A stretch of 34,041 bases of DNA from Paracoccus sphaerophysae. Lineage in GTDB: Bacteria > Pseudomonadota > Alphaproteobacteria > Rhodobacterales > Rhodobacteraceae. Shown in pieces: positions 32,908-34,041 of the stretch (position 1 is its first letter; the number at the start of each line of letters is the position of its first letter). The stretch is taken from NCBI RefSeq assembly GCF_000763805.1, contig NZ_JRKS01000033.1:1-34041 (forward strand). Direction: 5' to 3'. The translations under genes and the position numbers were made by a program. Below the pieces are notes generated by a model. The model was not told where the DNA came from. It made no database searches and saw only the letters and a program-made list of their open reading frames with translations.

Positions 32908-33096
32908 CTTGTCCCTTTCTTTCGCTCACGCGAGGCGAGGCGCGATTTTTTGTCCGACAGGTTGTGCGCCTTGCGCCGGACGACTAAGCGTTTTTCGCCG
33001 CCTTTCCACGATACGGAGTGCCGGGGCGGTTTCCCTCGCGGCTTCCCGAGCGGGCGGATTGCACCCTGCCCGTGTTTGCGCCAGCCTGCCCCTGCC
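32908..33096. promoter_or_regulatory. Divergent control region between permease and IclR genes
   Basis: This 189-base region is locally A+T-richer than its surroundings (GATTTTTTG around 32945 and CGTTTTTCG around 32991). It holds the small perfect dyad TGTC-C-GACA at 32951-32959, a possible operator. I could not identify convincing -35 and -10 boxes. Confidence 0.35.
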
Positions 33097-34041
33097 ATGA
33101 CCGAACGCCGCTCTGCCACCCGCGCCGGGGACGAGACCGCCGCCCGCCCCCGCGCGGGCCGGCCGCGCTCGGCCGAGGGCCGGCCGGGCGGGTCCGCCGC
33201 TGTGGACCGGGCGCTGGCGGTGCTGGACACGCTGGCCGCCGCCGACGGGCTGACCCTGTCCGATCTGGCGCGGCGGTTGCAGCTGGCGCCCTCGACCACC
33301 CACCGCCTGCTGACGGCGCTGGCTGCGCGGCGGCTGGCCGAGGTCGATCCGGCGACACAAGGCTGGGCGATCGGCCCGGCCGCGGTGCGGCTGGGGGCGG
33401 CCTTCCTGCGCCGCGGCGGGCTGGCCGAGCGCGCCCGCCCGATCCTCGACCGCCTCGCCGCGGACAGCGGCGAAACCGCGGCGCTGGTGGTCCCTGACGG
33501 CGAGACGGCGCTGGTGGTGGCCGAGGCGCCGGGTCCGGCGGGGCTGCGCGTGGTGCTGCCGCCCGGCACCCGCCTGCCGCTGCATGCGAGCGCCGGCGGC
33601 AAGGCGCTGATCGCCCATATGCCCTTGGCCCGGGTGCGCAGCCTGCTGGGCCGCGGCGCCCTGCCGCGGCTGACCGAGCGCACCCTGACCGACCAGGGCG
33701 AGCTGACCGCCGATCTTGCGACCTTGCGTCACGCCGGCTGGCTGAGCGAGCGTGACGAGTGCGCCCCCGGCCAGTCGGCGCTGGCCGCGCCGGTCTTTGG
33801 CGGGCTGGACGACCCGGTCGCCGCGCTGCTGATCGCAGCCCCGACGCTGCGGCTGGACGCGGTGGCGCTGGCGGCTCTGGGTCCGGTCGTGGCAGCCGCC
33901 GCGGCCGAGCTGGGCGCGGCGGTGGTGGGGCGGCGAGGCGCTGACCCTGCGCCCGCCGGCGCTGCCGATGGGCCGCGCGCAGGTGGTGCCGCCGCCCGGC
34001 GCCTTCCTGCAGGCGACGGCCGGGGGCGGAGCGGCGCTGGG
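33097..34041 (+). CDS. IclR-family transcriptional regulator, 3' end disrupted or cut by the window
   Basis: From the ATG at 33097 the frame stays open for 315 codons to the window edge. After a basic N-terminal tail, residues ~35-95 are an IclR winged helix-turn-helix (LSDLARRLQLAPSTTHRLLTALAARRLAEVD). Residues ~105-280 form the effector-binding domain (LHASAGGKALIAHMP and ECAPGQSALAAPVFG). Homology should end near residue 278 (AAAAAELGAAVVG, around base 33930); the remaining ~37 residues in this frame are Ala/Gly/Arg-rich and look non-coding. No clear ribosome binding site precedes the ATG. Its divergent position suggests it controls the nucleobase permease. Confidence 0.8.
   Translation, partial: MTERRSATRAGDETAARPRAGRPRSAEGRPGGSAAVDRALAVLDTLAAADGLTLSDLARRLQLAPSTTHRLLTALAARRLAEVDPATQGWAIGPAAVRLGAAFLRRGGLAERARPILDRLAADSGETAALVVPDGETALVVAEAPGPAGLRVVLPPGTRLPLHASAGGKALIAHMPLARVRSLLGRGALPRLTERTLTDQGELTADLATLRHAGWLSERDECAPGQSALAAPVFGGLDDPVAALLIAAPTLRLDAVALAALGPVVAAAAAELGAAVVGRRGADPAPAGAADGPRAGGAAARRLPAGDGRGRSGAG
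33926..34041 (+). pseudogene. Fragment resembling a 23S rRNA (uracil-5-)methyltransferase, in another frame
   Basis: Shifting to the frame that contains GAG at 33935 gives WGGEALTLRPPALPMGRAQV followed by VPPPGAFLQATAGGGAAL. This resembles the middle of alphaproteobacterial RlmD/TrmA-type RNA methyltransferases, whose PPGAFLQAT segment is conserved. No start codon, N-terminal part or iron-sulfur cysteines precede it, because the IclR gene runs up to it. It is a fragment joined at about 33915-33930, either by assembly or by rearrangement. The assignment is from memory of the motif. Confidence 0.5.

Noticed and set aside
1..34041. CRISPR arrays, tRNA or rRNA genes, insertion sequences and prophage genes
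   Set aside because: No regularly spaced repeats, tRNA-like cloverleaf with TTCRA arm, rRNA-like segments, transposase or integrase motifs were recognised by reading. A tRNA scan would settle the tRNA question.

Overview
The window is very GC-rich, densely packed DNA. Its protein content suggests an alphaproteobacterium of the Rhodobacteraceae, probably close to Paracoccus. Pointers are the short form of ArgC, the CenR-like response regulator, the LON/Trm112 gene pair, a co-chaperone thioredoxin with a TPR-like tail, and a PQQ operon accompanied by SoxYZ-like and SoxH-like accessory proteins. This placement rests on recognising protein families, not on a search. I see no rRNA, tRNA, CRISPR array, transposase or phage gene. 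Every gap between genes is under about 200 bases.

Layout, left to right. Bases 1-399 form a foldback, in which a degraded inverted copy of the 5' end of trkA faces the real trkA; this looks like an assembly artefact. Bases 233-7187 hold forward housekeeping genes: trkA and trkH (potassium uptake), dapC (lysine and peptidoglycan precursor synthesis) and ftsK (chromosome segregation), closed by a strong hairpin. Bases 7374-10704 hold a Tat-exported sulfite-oxidase-fold protein that appears to have lost its molybdenum-ligating cysteine, followed by a large-subunit catalase. A perfect hairpin separates these from a reverse-strand run of ribA, an L,D-transpeptidase and ugd (13605 down to 10781). 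A response regulator follows, then a divergent pair (glutathionyl-hydroquinone reductase and exonuclease III), then a forward run of co-chaperone thioredoxin, LON-domain protein and Trm112-like protein. These converge on argC.

Bases 19281-27791 are the metabolic core. On the reverse strand lie a metallohydrolase of the quinoprotein relay type, a GAF/Fis regulator without an AAA+ domain, an AcoD/ExaC-type aldehyde dehydrogenase and a DUF779 protein. Divergent from them is a tightly coupled pqqABCDE operon ending in a secreted SoxYZ-like carrier. Together they point to periplasmic PQQ-dependent alcohol oxidation followed by cytoplasmic aldehyde oxidation, with a carrier/hydrolase pair of unknown chemistry. 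The quinoprotein dehydrogenase itself and its cytochrome are not in this window. The pqqD gene carries an inverted pair of dispersed palindromic repeats translated in frame into an extra N-terminus.

Bases 27858-31377 hold an aldo/keto reductase, a nitronate monooxygenase and a two-domain chromate transporter. A reverse-strand NCS2 nucleobase permease follows, divergent from an IclR-family regulator. The regulator runs to the right edge, where the last ~115 bases look like an rRNA methyltransferase in another frame. Both edges therefore carry sequence that does not look like intact genome, which suggests the window is a complete contig.
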